Position numbers and translations under genes: made by a program. The notes beneath the pieces are model-generated. The model had not been told where the DNA came from and ran no database searches. It saw only the letters and a program-made list of their open reading frames with translations. Below, one piece after another: positions 1 to 8,482 of a DNA stretch of 50,989 nucleotides (positions are counted from its first letter, which is position 1; each line of letters starts with the position of its first letter). Origin of the DNA: Deltaproteobacteria bacterium (GTDB lineage Bacteria > Desulfobacterota > Desulfobaccia > Desulfobaccales > 0-14-0-80-60-11). The stretch spans positions 1-50,989 of the forward strand of contig VGSW01000004.1 of the NCBI GenBank assembly GCA_016874915.1. Reading direction: 5' to 3'.

Positions 1-804
1 GCGCCGGCGCATGGCCGCTTTCACCTGGTCCCGGGTGAGGAGGTATTCCGGGGCGCCGGTGGAGCTGATGAGGATGTCCACCGCCAAAAGCTGGGTATCC
101 AGCTCCTCCAACGACACGGCTTCCCCCCGGAAGCGCTCCGCCAGGCGCACGCCCCGGTCCAGAGTGCGGTTGGCGATGACGATCTGAGCCACTCCCTGGC
201 CCCGGAGGTGCTCCAAGGCCAGTTCCGCCATCTCCCCGGCCCCTAACAGCAGCACGTTTTTCCCCGCCAGGCTGCCGAAGATTTTCTTTCCCAGGCTTAC
301 CGCGGCGTAGCTGACGCTCACCGCGGCGTCGCCGATGCCCGTTTCCCGGCGCACCCGCTTGGCCACGGAAAAGGACTTGTGCAGCAACCGGTTCATAATA
401 GGCCCGGTGGCGTTTTGGGAAGTGGCCTGGCGATAGGCTTCTTTAATCTGCCCTAAAACCTGGGGTTCCCCCACCACCATGGAATCGAGGCTGGCGGCCA
501 CCCTGAATAGGTGCTGCACCGCGTCCTGGTCCCGGCGAACATACAGCGACTCTTCCAGGGCGCTGGCGATCTCCGGGTCCCGGGCGAAGAAGGCCTTGAG
601 CCGGGATTCCGCCTCCGGAACGGCCTCGGTGACGCACAGCATTTCCACCCGGTTGCAGGTGGTGTAGAGGATGAGTTCGGACAGCTCCGGATATGCCTTG
701 AGAACGCGGTAGGCTTCCTCCGGGTCGGGGATGAAAGCAGCCAGCTTTTCCCGCAGGGCCACGGGCGCGGTTTTATGATTGACGCCCATCAGTAGAAGGT
801 TCAT
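1..804 (-). CDS. hemA: Glutamyl-tRNA reductase, N-terminal 268 residues (3' end outside window)
   Basis: First committed step of C5-pathway tetrapyrrole synthesis: NADPH-dependent reduction of glutamyl-tRNA to glutamate-1-semialdehyde. The gene is missing from the ORF track because its stop lies beyond the left edge. Translating the minus strand from the ATG at 804 gives MNLLLMGVNHKTAP, the family's nucleophilic cysteine at residue 50 in TTCNRVE, an S-V-A-K-R-V-R-R-E-T-G-I segment, and the Rossmann NADPH motif LLLGAGEMAELA near residue 190. About 268 of the roughly 420 residues usual for the family are visible, all intact. The start overlaps the stop of the upstream ccsA-like gene by 4 bases (ATGA), so the two are probably translationally coupled. 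HemA is cytosolic and normally feeds GSA to HemL. Confidence 0.97.
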   Translation of the reverse strand, partial: MNLLLMGVNHKTAPVALREKLAAFIPDPEEAYRVLKAYPELSELILYTTCNRVEMLCVTEAVPEAESRLKAFFARDPEIASALEESLYVRRDQDAVQHLFRVAASLDSMVVGEPQVLGQIKEAYRQATSQNATGPIMNRLLHKSFSVAKRVRRETGIGDAAVSVSYAAVSLGKKIFGSLAGKNVLLLGAGEMAELALEHLRGQGVAQIVIANRTLDRGVRLAERFRGEAVSLEELDTQLLAVDILISSTGAPEYLLTRDQVKAAMRRR

Positions 805-1637
805 GGCTGCCGGATGAAGCTTTCAAAGCTGTGGTAACTACTGAACCACAGGTTGGCGCCCACAAAAGCGACCACCAGGACGAGGAAGCCGCAGATGGAC
901 AGGAGCGCGGCCCGGCGGCCCCGCCATCCCGCCACCAGGCGCTCATGGAGGAGCACCGCGTAGAACAACCAGGCGATGAGGGTGAGGACTTCCTTGGGAT
1001 CCCAACTCCAGAGCCGTCCCAGGGCGTGCTGGGCATACAGGGACCCGGCGATGATCCCCAGGGTGAATAAGGGGAAACCGATGGTGAGGCACCAGTAGTT
1101 GAGGGCGTCCAACTGCTCCAGGGACGGCAGGCGGCGATAAAAGAAGGAGCCGAACTTTTTCCCTTTGAGCTGGCGCTCCTGCACCAGATAAAAGATGCCT
1201 CCCAGGAAGGCCAGGGTGAGGGCGGCGTAGCCCAGCAGGGCCAGGACAATGTGGACCGCCAGCCAGACGCTGTTGAGGAGGGGCGACGCCGGCCCTTGGC
1301 CCGCCGGCAGAATCAAGGCCCCGCATACCATGAGGGCGGCCAACGGCGCGGCCAAAGCCCCCAGGACCTTGATGGGATGGCGCCAGTTGAGGAAGAGAAA
1401 TGCGGCCACCAGGGCCCAGTCCAGCACCAGGAGGGTGTCCCCCAGGGTGGCCGCGGGGAAGTGCCCGTAAGCGCCGGCGCGCAGGATCAGCGCCAAGCTG
1501 TGGGGCGCCAGTCCCAGCCCCATGGCCCATGCCCCCCAGCGGCATAAACTCTCCCGCTGGGCCACAAAGAAGCCCAGCCATAGGGCCGTGGCCCCGAAAT
1601 ACGCGATGAGGCTCAGGTAAAGAAGGGGGTCCGCCAT
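801..1637 (-). CDS. ccsA: CcsA/HemX-type cytochrome c assembly membrane protein
   Basis: 278-residue polytopic membrane protein with about eight hydrophobic segments. Near residue 215 it carries LWSWDPKEVLTLIAWL, matching the tryptophan-rich haem-handling WxWDPKE signature of CcsA/CcmC/ResC proteins, which present haem at the periplasmic face for cytochrome c maturation. HemX homologues of the same fold sit next to hemA in many bacteria and are thought to influence HemA levels. Here the 3' end overlaps the hemA start by four bases, which fits the HemX-like placement. Conserved periplasmic histidines near residues 113 and 205 would be the haem ligands by analogy. The family is certain; whether the main job is cytochrome assembly or HemA modulation cannot be told from sequence. 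Confidence 0.9.
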   Translation of the reverse strand: MADPLLYLSLIAYFGATALWLGFFVAQRESLCRWGAWAMGLGLAPHSLALILRAGAYGHFPAATLGDTLLVLDWALVAAFLFLNWRHPIKVLGALAAPLAALMVCGALILPAGQGPASPLLNSVWLAVHIVLALLGYAALTLAFLGGIFYLVQERQLKGKKFGSFFYRRLPSLEQLDALNYWCLTIGFPLFTLGIIAGSLYAQHALGRLWSWDPKEVLTLIAWLFYAVLLHERLVAGWRGRRAALLSICGFLVLVVAFVGANLWFSSYHSFESFIRQP

Positions 1638-1772
1638 GAATGATGGGGCATCAACTTTTAACTGAATTTAAACACAAGATAATTGTCCCTTACCTGAAGG
1701 CCAGGGTCAAGAGATTAGGTTGTGGGGTGGGTTGTTGGGATTAGAGCCCAGGGGTTAATTATTAATCTGGGT

Positions 1773-3995
1773 TTATCGGCGTGGATCGCTTGAAAAAAAA
1801 GAATGCCATTTAAAAACTGCCAGGATGTTGGAGAAGTCGTCGGTCCACAAGACGTTGGCGGAGTTGTCCAGGGGCCGCCAGCGGCTGTCCGCGGCCAGGA
1901 GCGCCAGGTCCGCCGGCTGGCGGGCCAGCACCGCCCATAAGGAAGGGGACTTTCGGGGACTATTCTCGATGAGAGGAAAATCCTGCCGGACAATACCGGC
2001 CAGGCCCGCGTCTCGGGCCAGGCTGCCGAATACCGGGATGAGGTCCAGATACCGGTTGGTAATATGGCACGCCAGAATACCCCCGTCTTGGAGCTTGGAA
2101 AGATAGACCCTCAGGGCCTCCCGGGTGATTAGGTGCACCGGGATGGCGTCGGAACTGAAGGCGTCCAGGATGATCAGGTCATAGGAAGCGTCCGAATGCT
2201 GCAGGGCCAGGCGGCCGTCTCCCAATATGACTTCCACTTCGGCGGGGCAGTCCTCTAAAAAAGTGAAGTAGCGGGAATCCCGGGCAATCTTTACCACCCC
2301 CGGGTCGATTTCGTAGAAAGTGAAATGCTGCCCCGGCCTGCCGTAGCCGGCGATGGAGCCGGTGCCCAGGCCGATGACGGCAATGCGCCCCTGGGCCAGC
2401 TTGGGGGAGAAAGCCGCGAACACCTGCCCCAAAGGCCCGGTGGGATGATAGTAGGTGAGGGGTTCCCGGTAGAGGGCCGGGTCCAAACTCTGGGCCCCGT
2501 GGAGAGTGGTGCCGTGGGTGAGCAAATAGTAGGAGCCGTTCTCGTCCAGCTTGACCTGAAGAACCCCGAAGAAGTTGCGGCTGGCGTACAGGATGGAACC
2601 CGAGTTCAGGCTCATGGCGCTGGCCAGCAGCAAAGCTCCCATGCCCAGGCCGAAACCCAGGGGGCGGTCCCGAAAGCGGTGGCTGAACCAGGCAATCAGG
2701 CCGGCGAGCAGGGCGATTATCCCGGCTCGCAGGAGGGAGGAATCCATGACCACAGGCGCCCTGAGGGCCCCCGCGACCAGGGCCCCCTGGGCCAAAACCA
2801 GAAGGAAATCCAACAGCCTGACAGGTTGCTTCCCACCCCAGGATCCGGGCCGCAGAAAGCAAGCCGCCGCGACCATCAGGGGATACTCCGCCAGGGACCG
2901 GAAGAGTAGGGGCGCGGCCAAAGCGTTGAACATCCCGCCCAGAACCCCGCCTACGGAGATCCAGAGGTAGAATTCGGTGAGATGCGAAGCCGCCGGGCGC
3001 AGCTGCATCAATTCCCCGTGGCAGACCATGGCGATGAGAAAGAAGGCCATCAGGTGGAGAAAGATGAGGGGCCAGGTCCCGGTTTCCATCTGGAGGAGAA
3101 AGAGCAGGACCAGGGTCGCAAGCCCCAGGGGTTCCAGGCGCACCATGAAATCATGGGACAGCGGCGGCTTCCGGGCGCACACCAGAACAAAAGTCAGGAG
3201 ATACAGGGCCAGGGGAATGACCCAGAGCAGCGGCGCCGCGGCGATATCCGTGCTGATATAGGTGGTCACCCCCAGCAGCAGGCTGGAAGGCACCAGACTT
3301 AACAGCACCCACCGGGCTTTTCGGCCCCAGGTAAGGGGGCCGGAGCCGGCATCCCCATGCGGGTTCAAGTTCACCCTCGCGGCGGCCGGGGGAATTTCCG
3401 TCGGAAACCGCCACAACATCACCGCACATCCCCCGATGAATACTGTCAGCGCCAAGTACCCCCCGCCCCAGGCCCAGGCCTGCTGGCGCAGGGATAGAAA
3501 CGGCTCCACCACCAGGGGGTAGCATAAGAGGGCCAGCATGCTGCCCAAGTTGGAGGCGCCATACAGGAAATAGGGGTCCGGGGCCGCCGCGTGGCTGGTG
3601 TGGGCGAACCATTTTTGGAGCAGGGGCGCGGTAGCGGAGACTACGAAAAAGGGGAAGCCCACTGACACCAGCAATAGCAGCAAGAGCCAGGGTACGGGGT
3701 TCGCCCCGGTCGGCGGGGTCCACCCCGGAGCTACGCCGATGGGTAGAGCCAGGGTCGCGGCCAGGGACAGCAGGCCCAGGTGGAGTACGGCCTGGCGGCG
3801 CACTCCCAGTCGGCTGGGTGCTCCGTGGGCATAGGCATACCCGGCCAGCAGCGCCCCCTGGTAAAATACCATGCAGGTGTTCCATACCGCGGGAGTTCCC
3901 CCCAACAGAGGGAGCACCATCTTGGCAAACATGGGCTGCACCAGGAACAGCAGGAAGGCGCTGACCAGTAGGGTAAGGGCGTAGGTTACCAGCAA
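1773..3995 (-). CDS. Fused MFS-like membrane protein / spermidine-synthase-like methylase-fold protein
   Basis: 740 residues. Roughly residues 1-480 form ten or more transmembrane helices. Residues ~500-700 form a Rossmann fold like SpeE: VIGLGTGSIAGYG binding loop, FYEIDPGVV acidic strand, ILGDGRLAL, and LDAFSSDAIPVHLITREAL, where SpeE has its catalytic aspartate loop. The architecture corresponds to the 'fused MFS/spermidine synthase' group, whose substrate is not established; polyamine synthesis should not be assumed. The start is TTG at 3995; no ATG occurs in frame just upstream. It lies between the sirC-type gene and ccsA on the same strand, with gaps of about 119 and 135 bases. Similar domain fusions occur in many bacteria, but the link to a haem locus is unusual. 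Confidence 0.85.
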   Translation of the reverse strand: MLVTYALTLLVSAFLLFLVQPMFAKMVLPLLGGTPAVWNTCMVFYQGALLAGYAYAHGAPSRLGVRRQAVLHLGLLSLAATLALPIGVAPGWTPPTGANPVPWLLLLLLVSVGFPFFVVSATAPLLQKWFAHTSHAAAPDPYFLYGASNLGSMLALLCYPLVVEPFLSLRQQAWAWGGGYLALTVFIGGCAVMLWRFPTEIPPAAARVNLNPHGDAGSGPLTWGRKARWVLLSLVPSSLLLGVTTYISTDIAAAPLLWVIPLALYLLTFVLVCARKPPLSHDFMVRLEPLGLATLVLLFLLQMETGTWPLIFLHLMAFFLIAMVCHGELMQLRPAASHLTEFYLWISVGGVLGGMFNALAAPLLFRSLAEYPLMVAAACFLRPGSWGGKQPVRLLDFLLVLAQGALVAGALRAPVVMDSSLLRAGIIALLAGLIAWFSHRFRDRPLGFGLGMGALLLASAMSLNSGSILYASRNFFGVLQVKLDENGSYYLLTHGTTLHGAQSLDPALYREPLTYYHPTGPLGQVFAAFSPKLAQGRIAVIGLGTGSIAGYGRPGQHFTFYEIDPGVVKIARDSRYFTFLEDCPAEVEVILGDGRLALQHSDASYDLIILDAFSSDAIPVHLITREALRVYLSKLQDGGILACHITNRYLDLIPVFGSLARDAGLAGIVRQDFPLIENSPRKSPSLWAVLARQPADLALLAADSRWRPLDNSANVLWTDDFSNILAVFKWHSFFSSDPRR

Positions 3996-4110
3996 GGCGA
4001 TTTCACTTAAGAAATTTTCTAACCGGGCTTTCTGAGAGATGTATTATTTATCGGCAGATTACAGGAGAGATTGAAGGATTTCAAAAGTTCTTCCACCTCA
4101 AATTACCCCA

Positions 4111-4136
4111 ATGCTCATTGCTCACTGCTCACTGCC
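4111..4136. repeat. Heptamer tract (GCTCACT type) overlapping the 3' end of the sirC-type gene
   Basis: Three imperfect copies of a seven-base unit (GCTCATT GCTCACT GCTCACT) lie at the very end of the precorrin-2 dehydrogenase gene and encode its last residues on the minus strand. It belongs to the window-wide class of period-7 repeats. Confidence 0.75.
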
Positions 4137-4801
4137 TTATCCGCCAATTCCGCCAAAACCGCATAAGGCAGAACTTCCTCTAAAATCTCCACCAGGATGC
4201 GGCTCACTTCTTCCCGGTCATGGCGGGCCAGGGCTTCCTGCAAGGGGCTGTCCACCAGGCGGAGAAACAGGGCGGCATTGTCCGGATGGCCCCGGCGGGC
4301 GGCCAGGACCCGCTCCCGCACCTCCTTCAGCAGGGCCAGGTAGGGGCCGTATTCCGGGCCGAAGCGCCGCTCCAGGTCTTCCCGCAGCCGCCGGGCCAAC
4401 GCCGGGGACGCCCCGCCGGTGCTGATGGCCACGGTGAGGTCCCCCCGGCGCACCTGGGCGGGGACGATAAAGGTGCACAACTCCGGGGCGTCCGCAATGT
4501 TGACCCAGATGCCCCGGGCCTGGGCTTCGGCGCTAACCCGGGCGTTGACCCGGGGGTCGTCGGTGGCCCCGATGACCAGAACCATGCCTTCCAGATGTTT
4601 CGGGGTGAAGCCGCCTTCCAGGTAGCGGATTTGACCCTGGCTGGCCAGCTTCGCCAAGGTGGGCGTGAGGGCTTGGCTCACCACCGTTACCTTAGCCCCG
4701 GCGGTCAGCAAGTCCTGGACTTTTCTTTCCCCCACGGCGCCGCCCCCCACCACCAGGCAGGGCTTGCCGTCAATGAGGACGAAGATGGGGTAGGTTTTCA
4801 T
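4115..4801 (-). CDS. Precorrin-2 dehydrogenase / sirohydrochlorin ferrochelatase (Met8/CysG-N type)
   Basis: 228-residue cytosolic enzyme that oxidises precorrin-2 to sirohydrochlorin with NAD and may insert iron to give sirohaem. The N-terminus has the Rossmann loop VVGGGAVGERK (residues ~17-27). It is followed by a strand ending VIGATDDPRVN, the N-I-A-D-A-P-E-L-C-T-F segment typical of the Met8/SirC family, and the ISTGGASPALARRLRE motif with its dimerisation helix. Length matches the SirC/YlnF stand-alone form, without the methyltransferase domain of full CysG. In sulfate reducers and other Desulfobacterota this gene commonly begins the cluster leading to ccsA and hemA. The last residues (KAVSSEQ) are encoded by a degenerate heptamer tract at 4111-4136, so the C-terminal tail seems to have been replaced or extended by repeat DNA. 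Confidence 0.92.
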   Translation of the reverse strand: MKTYPIFVLIDGKPCLVVGGGAVGERKVQDLLTAGAKVTVVSQALTPTLAKLASQGQIRYLEGGFTPKHLEGMVLVIGATDDPRVNARVSAEAQARGIWVNIADAPELCTFIVPAQVRRGDLTVAISTGGASPALARRLREDLERRFGPEYGPYLALLKEVRERVLAARRGHPDNAALFLRLVDSPLQEALARHDREEVSRILVEILEEVLPYAVLAELADKAVSSEQ

Positions 4802-4831
4802 TATACGGTTTTCTGTCCTGAAAATTTGTTG

Positions 4832-4874
4832 TTGGGGGAGGGCAGGGAGCGTTGCTCCCTGGTCCTCCCCCCAA
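4832..4874. repeat. GC-rich inverted repeat of the TTGGGGGAGGG family
   Basis: TTGGGGGAGGGCAGGGAGC pairs with GCTCCCTGGTCCTCCCCCCAA across a 3-base loop, just upstream of the sirC-type start. The same outer arm sequence recurs at 35757-35795 and 47716-47760. It could act as a transcriptional barrier for the chimeric gene or be a mobile palindrome. Confidence 0.75.
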
Positions 4875-4916
4875 AAATATCCTTCGGCTCATGAGCGACT
4901 GCTCCGAAATGTTCTA

Positions 4917-4962
4917 GATGCACAGGCCGGAAGCCGGCGCCACCAGAAAGCCGGTGCTACTT
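4917..4962. repeat. Degenerate REP-like palindrome (GCACAGGC type) at the DUF1254 gene stop
   Basis: The sequence reads TGCACAGGCCGGAAGCCGGCGCCACC followed by AGAAAGCCGGTGCTAC, an imperfect member of the GTGGCACAGGC palindrome family, with a second GCCGGTGC half. It covers the stop codon of the DUF1254/DUF1214 reading frame at 4957. Confidence 0.6.
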
Positions 4963-6132
4963 CACCCGCCTGATGGGCAGCGGGTTCCAGGCGCCCTCCA
5001 GGACTTCTTTTTTGGGCCAGTATAGGCGCAGGGTGACATTGAACTCATCCGCCGGCGCGGGGAGCCAGTTGGCTTCCTTATCCGGCCCCGGGGACTGATT
5101 TTGCAGGTAAAGGTCCAAAGACCCATCGGGGTTGTATTTGAGGGAGTCGCGATCTCCCAAGGCATACCGCCCGAGGGGGTTGGGGGCCAGAAAACTGTTC
5201 TCCCCGTACATGGTCAGGGACCAGAAGGCATTGACCGGCGGCAGCTTGTCCTTGTCGAAGTGCAGCACGTAGCGCTGCTTACCGGTGAGGGTTTGGCCTT
5301 CCTGGTCCTTAAAAGAGCTAGGATAAACGGCGTCTTCCATCAGGTTAGCCCCCAGCCCGAAATAGGCGATAGCCGCCCTAATGTCATAGTTAGCGCCGTA
5401 AGTTCCGATAGGGGAGCGCATTATTTGCCACCCGTTTTTAACCTCGCCGATTTTCTCGGCCTGGCCTAATATGCGCATCTGGCCGAGCTGCACCCCGGCT
5501 TCCAACGCCTGGGCCGTAGCCGGAGGGAGTTTTTTCAGATTAAAATCCTTGCCGGGGATAATCCCCAGGGCGGCAAATTTTTTTAGGGCCGGGGCGTCGG
5601 CCGAGGCCGGAGGATTAGCCTTCATGGCCGCGGCCAGGTTTTGGAAAAATACCCCAGCCTTCATATCAGCCACCTGATGCATGGGGGGCGCTTTCATATC
5701 AACCTGGGGATCCACCGGGGGGGCAGGCCGGGAGGGCGATTTTTTCTCCCAAACGCTCAAGGGCGTCAAGGTGCATTGATCCTGGATGGCGTGCACCGCC
5801 TTATAGTCAGCTTTACCCCGGGTCAGGATACGCCCGATAATCCACACGGTGTTGGTGGGCGCCTGGATTTTCTTAAGCCCCGCCGGCAGCTTTCCTTGCC
5901 ACTTGGGCCCCACGATGGCGAAATTGCCTCCCTTTTCTCCCAGGGTGCGGGTGCCCGCCCCGGAGGTGACGGTGTAGCGGGCGGTGTCTCCCCAATTGTA
6001 AACAAAGGTGGGCTTGCCGTTCTGGACGAAGAGGGCGTAGCCCCCGAACTTGCCGCCATAGGTCACCAGCACCCCTTGGGCCTTGCCGTCGGCTCCTTCT
6101 TTCCGGAAAGGACCCTTTCGAGTGGGGTCAAT
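4957..6132 (-). pseudogene. N-truncated arylsulfatase-tail / DUF1254-DUF1214 chimera
   Basis: The frame is open from the TGA just above 6132; the ORF track starts at a GTG at 6072. The first ~30 codons read GKAQGVLVTYGGKFGGYALFV and KPTFVYNW. This resembles the extreme C-terminus of arylsulfatases (family pattern GVL-x-GG-x-FGG-x-LYV..YN). After GDTARYTV the protein becomes a DUF1254 segment (GTRTLGEKGGNFAIVGP, TNTVWIIGR) and then a complete DUF1214 domain (IRAAIAYFGLGANL, YVLHFDKDKLPPVNAFWSLTMY, LRLYWPKKEVLEGAWNPLPIRRV). The DUF1254 N-terminal half and nearly all the sulfatase are absent, and no upstream ATG or signal peptide exists. I read this as a deletion that joined two neighbouring genes. 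The 3' DUF1214 part may still be translated from the GTG, but normal export is unlikely. Confidence 0.7.
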
Positions 6133-6518
6133 ATATCATTTAAGGGTAGGGGAGATAGAAAAAATAATGCAAATCGATTATTGCTTTTACTCCGGAAAGG
6201 CAATCCCAGGAGACATCTTTGAAAAAAATCCCTATTTCGAGAGAGACCACCAACCAGAAAAAATATTAGTGGCACATCGCGGCCTAAGGCCGCAACCAAA
6301 CTCAAAAATTGAACTGATTACTTAATCAGATCAATGGGATACATGCAAAATCTTTGTCAAAAAACAAGAAATTGAAGATTAGTAGCACAGGCCTCTGGCC
6401 TGTGGGCGCCGTCTGTTCTGCCAAGAAACCCCCGCCCTTTGCCATTGACAGGCGCGGCGAATCCTGGTTATATGAACCAGGTTAAAGGAATTCTGGCCCC
6501 GGCTAATCCGGGGGATTC
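6133..6518. other. Intergenic region with two REP-like palindromes and AT-rich spacer
   Basis: No credible gene. Two palindromes of the window-wide REP class are present: GTGGCACATCGCGGCCTAAGG with core GCGGCC-TAA-GGCCGC (6279-6293), and AGCACAGGCC-TCT-GGCCTGTG (6386-6404). The remainder is AT-rich (6150-6380) and probably holds the promoter for the AMMECR1 gene; a TTGACA-like box at 6445-6450 (CATTGACAGG) precedes TTATATG at about 6467, a plausible -35/-10 pair. Confidence 0.6.
6386..6404. repeat. REP-like palindrome CACAGGCC-TCT-GGCCTGTG
   Basis: Perfect 8-bp arms around a TCT loop with a GTAG head, matching the GTGGCACAGGC family found at seven or more other intergenic sites in this window. 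Confidence 0.75.
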
Positions 6519-7202
6519 ATGATGCGCCTTCGCCGTCTGCTTCTGACATTCTGCTTGCTCCTGGGAACCGGGGTCTTATTCATCCCCCTTGCCCTGCTGG
6601 CCGGGGAGGTACCAAAAGCCATGAGGTATAGCGACTCTGATAAGAAAATGCTGCTCGGGCTGGCCCGGACCGGCATTGAGGCCCGTCTGAAAGGGGAAAC
6701 GCCCCAGGTTCCCAAAGACCTGCCGCCTTATATGTGCGAGCCTCGGGGGGTATTCGTCTCTCTCCACCGCGGGGGGCGTCTTCGGGGCTGCATCGGCTAT
6801 CTGGAGGCGGTGAAGCCCTTGACGGAGGCCATACTGGAGATGGCCGCGGCGGCCGCGTTCCAGGACCCCCGGTTCCGTCCCTTGCAGGCTCAGGAACTGG
6901 CGGACCTGGAAGTGGAGATCTCCATCCTCACCCCCATGCGCCCCATTAATAACCTGGAGGAAATTCAGGTGGGAACCCACGGTCTTTATCTGGAGCGGGG
7001 TTTTTCCCGGGGCCTGCTGCTGCCCCAGGTGGCGGTGCAGTGCGGCTGGAACCGCACCACTTTCCTGGAGCAGACCTGCTGTAAGGCCGGGCTGCCCCCG
7101 GACGCCTGGAAAGAAAAGGATACCAAGATTTATACCTTCACCGCGGAAATCTTTGGCGAACATTCCAAGCCTGCCGCTTGCGCCCCGCAGGAGTCCAAAT
7201 AG
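6519..7202 (+). CDS. AMMECR1-domain protein with N-terminal signal/anchor
   Basis: 227 residues. Residues ~40-215 form an AMMECR1 domain: the hallmark RLRGCIGYLEAVKPL with conserved cysteine, DPRFRPLQAQELADLEVEISILTP, the R-G-L-L-L-P-Q-V segment, and WNRTTFLEQTCCKAGLPPDAW. Cytosolic bacterial homologues belong to the AmmeMemoRadiSam group (protein A). This copy begins with arginines and a long hydrophobic stretch (LLLTFCLLLGTGVLFIPLALLAG), so it is predicted to be exported or membrane-anchored. No Memo or radical SAM partner lies beside it. It is followed two bases later by a DUF2333 gene, so the pair is likely one transcript. Biochemical function of the domain is unknown. Confidence 0.88.
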   Translation: MMRLRRLLLTFCLLLGTGVLFIPLALLAGEVPKAMRYSDSDKKMLLGLARTGIEARLKGETPQVPKDLPPYMCEPRGVFVSLHRGGRLRGCIGYLEAVKPLTEAILEMAAAAAFQDPRFRPLQAQELADLEVEISILTPMRPINNLEEIQVGTHGLYLERGFSRGLLLPQVAVQCGWNRTTFLEQTCCKAGLPPDAWKEKDTKIYTFTAEIFGEHSKPAACAPQESK

Positions 7203-7204
7203 CT

Positions 7205-8308
7205 ATGACCCCAAGACGTCTCCCTGTGCCCGTAGCCCCCGAGCCGAAGCCCCCGGAGAGTACCCTGAAGCGCTTGCTGCGCCAGCGGTTCATCCTGGTG
7301 GCCCTGGTGATCATCGCGTTTTTCGCCATGCTCTTTGTCTGGGATACCTGGCAGAAGATTCATACTCCCGAATTGACCCCCCCTCCCAAAGCCAAGGCGC
7401 TGGAAGCTAAAAAGCCTCCGGAAGCCCATAAAGAGGCGGCGCTCCCTCAAGAACCGGCTCCGGCCAAAGAAACCCCAAGCCCGGCCCCTCTGCCGGCCGC
7501 ACCTGCGGTCAAGGCGCCACCTCCTCCGCCTCCCCGGCAACCGGTGAAAGGTGAGGTGTTCACCCGGGCCTTGATCAAAATCATGGATGACCAGGTGAAC
7601 AAGACCTGGTTCGGCTGGCGCCCCAATACCATCCTCTTTGGCAAAATGGGGTTGACGGACAACGTCAACCACGTCCAGATGGGGGTCCTGGAAGTGGCCC
7701 GGCGCACCATTATCGTCCTCAATGAGCACCTCACCCGGTTTGCCATCACCGAGGCTTACAACCCTAACATCAATGAGGCTATGAATTTTTTCATGGTCAG
7801 CGCCGATAAATACTGGTTCCCCTCGGCCTCGGGCAAGTACCGGGAGGCCATCCGGGACCTGGAAAGCTACGTGGAGGCCCTGTCCCGGGGACGAAGCAGG
7901 TTCTACTCCCGGGTGGACAACCTCATGGTCCTGATGAGCAATTACAAAGACCTGCTGGGCAGCAGTTTCCACAACCTGACCAAGGACAAAGAGGCCGACG
8001 GCTCGGCCATTTCCTGGTTTGTGGTGGATGATTACTTCTACTTTTCTCAAGGCATCGCCCTGGGCATGGCCCAGATGCTCCAGGCCGTGGAAGTGGACTT
8101 CCACGCCGAAATCCAGAAAAAAAACCTGCACAAGCTGCTGGAGGACGCCATTCATGCCCTCCGCGAGGCCTCCCATCTCCGGCCCTGGGTGGTGACCAAT
8201 GGCTCCAAGGATGGCATCCTGGCTAATCACCGGGCCAACATGTCCACCTACGTAGGGGAAGCGGAGCACGTCATCTCCACCCTGCAGATGGCCCTGGGGA
8301 CGAATTAG
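7205..8308 (+). CDS. DUF2333 family inner-membrane-anchored protein
   Basis: 367 residues from the ATG two bases after the AMMECR1 stop; the track's earlier start at 7178 would overlap that gene and is not preferred. After a proline-rich cytoplasmic start comes one transmembrane helix (FILVALVIIAFFAMLFVW, ~residues 30-47). A low-complexity Pro/Ala/Lys linker (residues ~60-115) follows. The C-terminal region carries the DUF2333 pattern (FTRALIKIMDDQVNK, W-R-P-N-T-I-L-F-G-K-M-G-L-T-D-N, NNPN-type and WFVVDDYFYFSQGIALGMAQML). DUF2333 proteins are found mainly in gamma- and deltaproteobacteria and have no assigned reaction. The topology puts the domain in the periplasm, where the exported AMMECR1 partner would also reside. 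Confidence 0.85.
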   Translation: MTPRRLPVPVAPEPKPPESTLKRLLRQRFILVALVIIAFFAMLFVWDTWQKIHTPELTPPPKAKALEAKKPPEAHKEAALPQEPAPAKETPSPAPLPAAPAVKAPPPPPPRQPVKGEVFTRALIKIMDDQVNKTWFGWRPNTILFGKMGLTDNVNHVQMGVLEVARRTIIVLNEHLTRFAITEAYNPNINEAMNFFMVSADKYWFPSASGKYREAIRDLESYVEALSRGRSRFYSRVDNLMVLMSNYKDLLGSSFHNLTKDKEADGSAISWFVVDDYFYFSQGIALGMAQMLQAVEVDFHAEIQKKNLHKLLEDAIHALREASHLRPWVVTNGSKDGILANHRANMSTYVGEAEHVISTLQMALGTN

Positions 8309-8339
8309 GGGAGCATAATTACCCGAGTATCATTTGGCA

Positions 8340-8459
8340 ATGGAGAGTGCCGTGTTTATTAATTTCACCGCCAAATATTTGGGCCAGTTGGTGGAATGGC
8401 CTGAAGTGGTGACCGAAGGGAAAGACTTGGAGGATTGCCGGGTCAAAACCATCCGGTAA
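8340..8459 (+). pseudogene. HicB-antitoxin-like fragment (39 aa)
   Basis: A short frame from ATG 8340 encodes a peptide containing YLGQLVEWPEVVTEGKDLEDC. This matches the pattern of HicB-type partial RNase H-fold antitoxins, which run GQ/AYVPELPGVVTQGETLEEA and then a helix. It stops after 39 residues, whereas HicB proteins have 60-140 and a DNA-binding tail. No HicA partner is present. Too short for certainty; it may be a chance match. Confidence 0.35.
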
Positions 8460-8482
8460 AACGACACAAAATATTTGATCGA

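Noticed and set aside
7130-8269. 379-codon minus-strand ORF opposite the DUF2333 gene
   Set aside because: Shadow of the true plus-strand gene; sequence rich in H/G/R as expected from antisense of GC-rich coding DNA.
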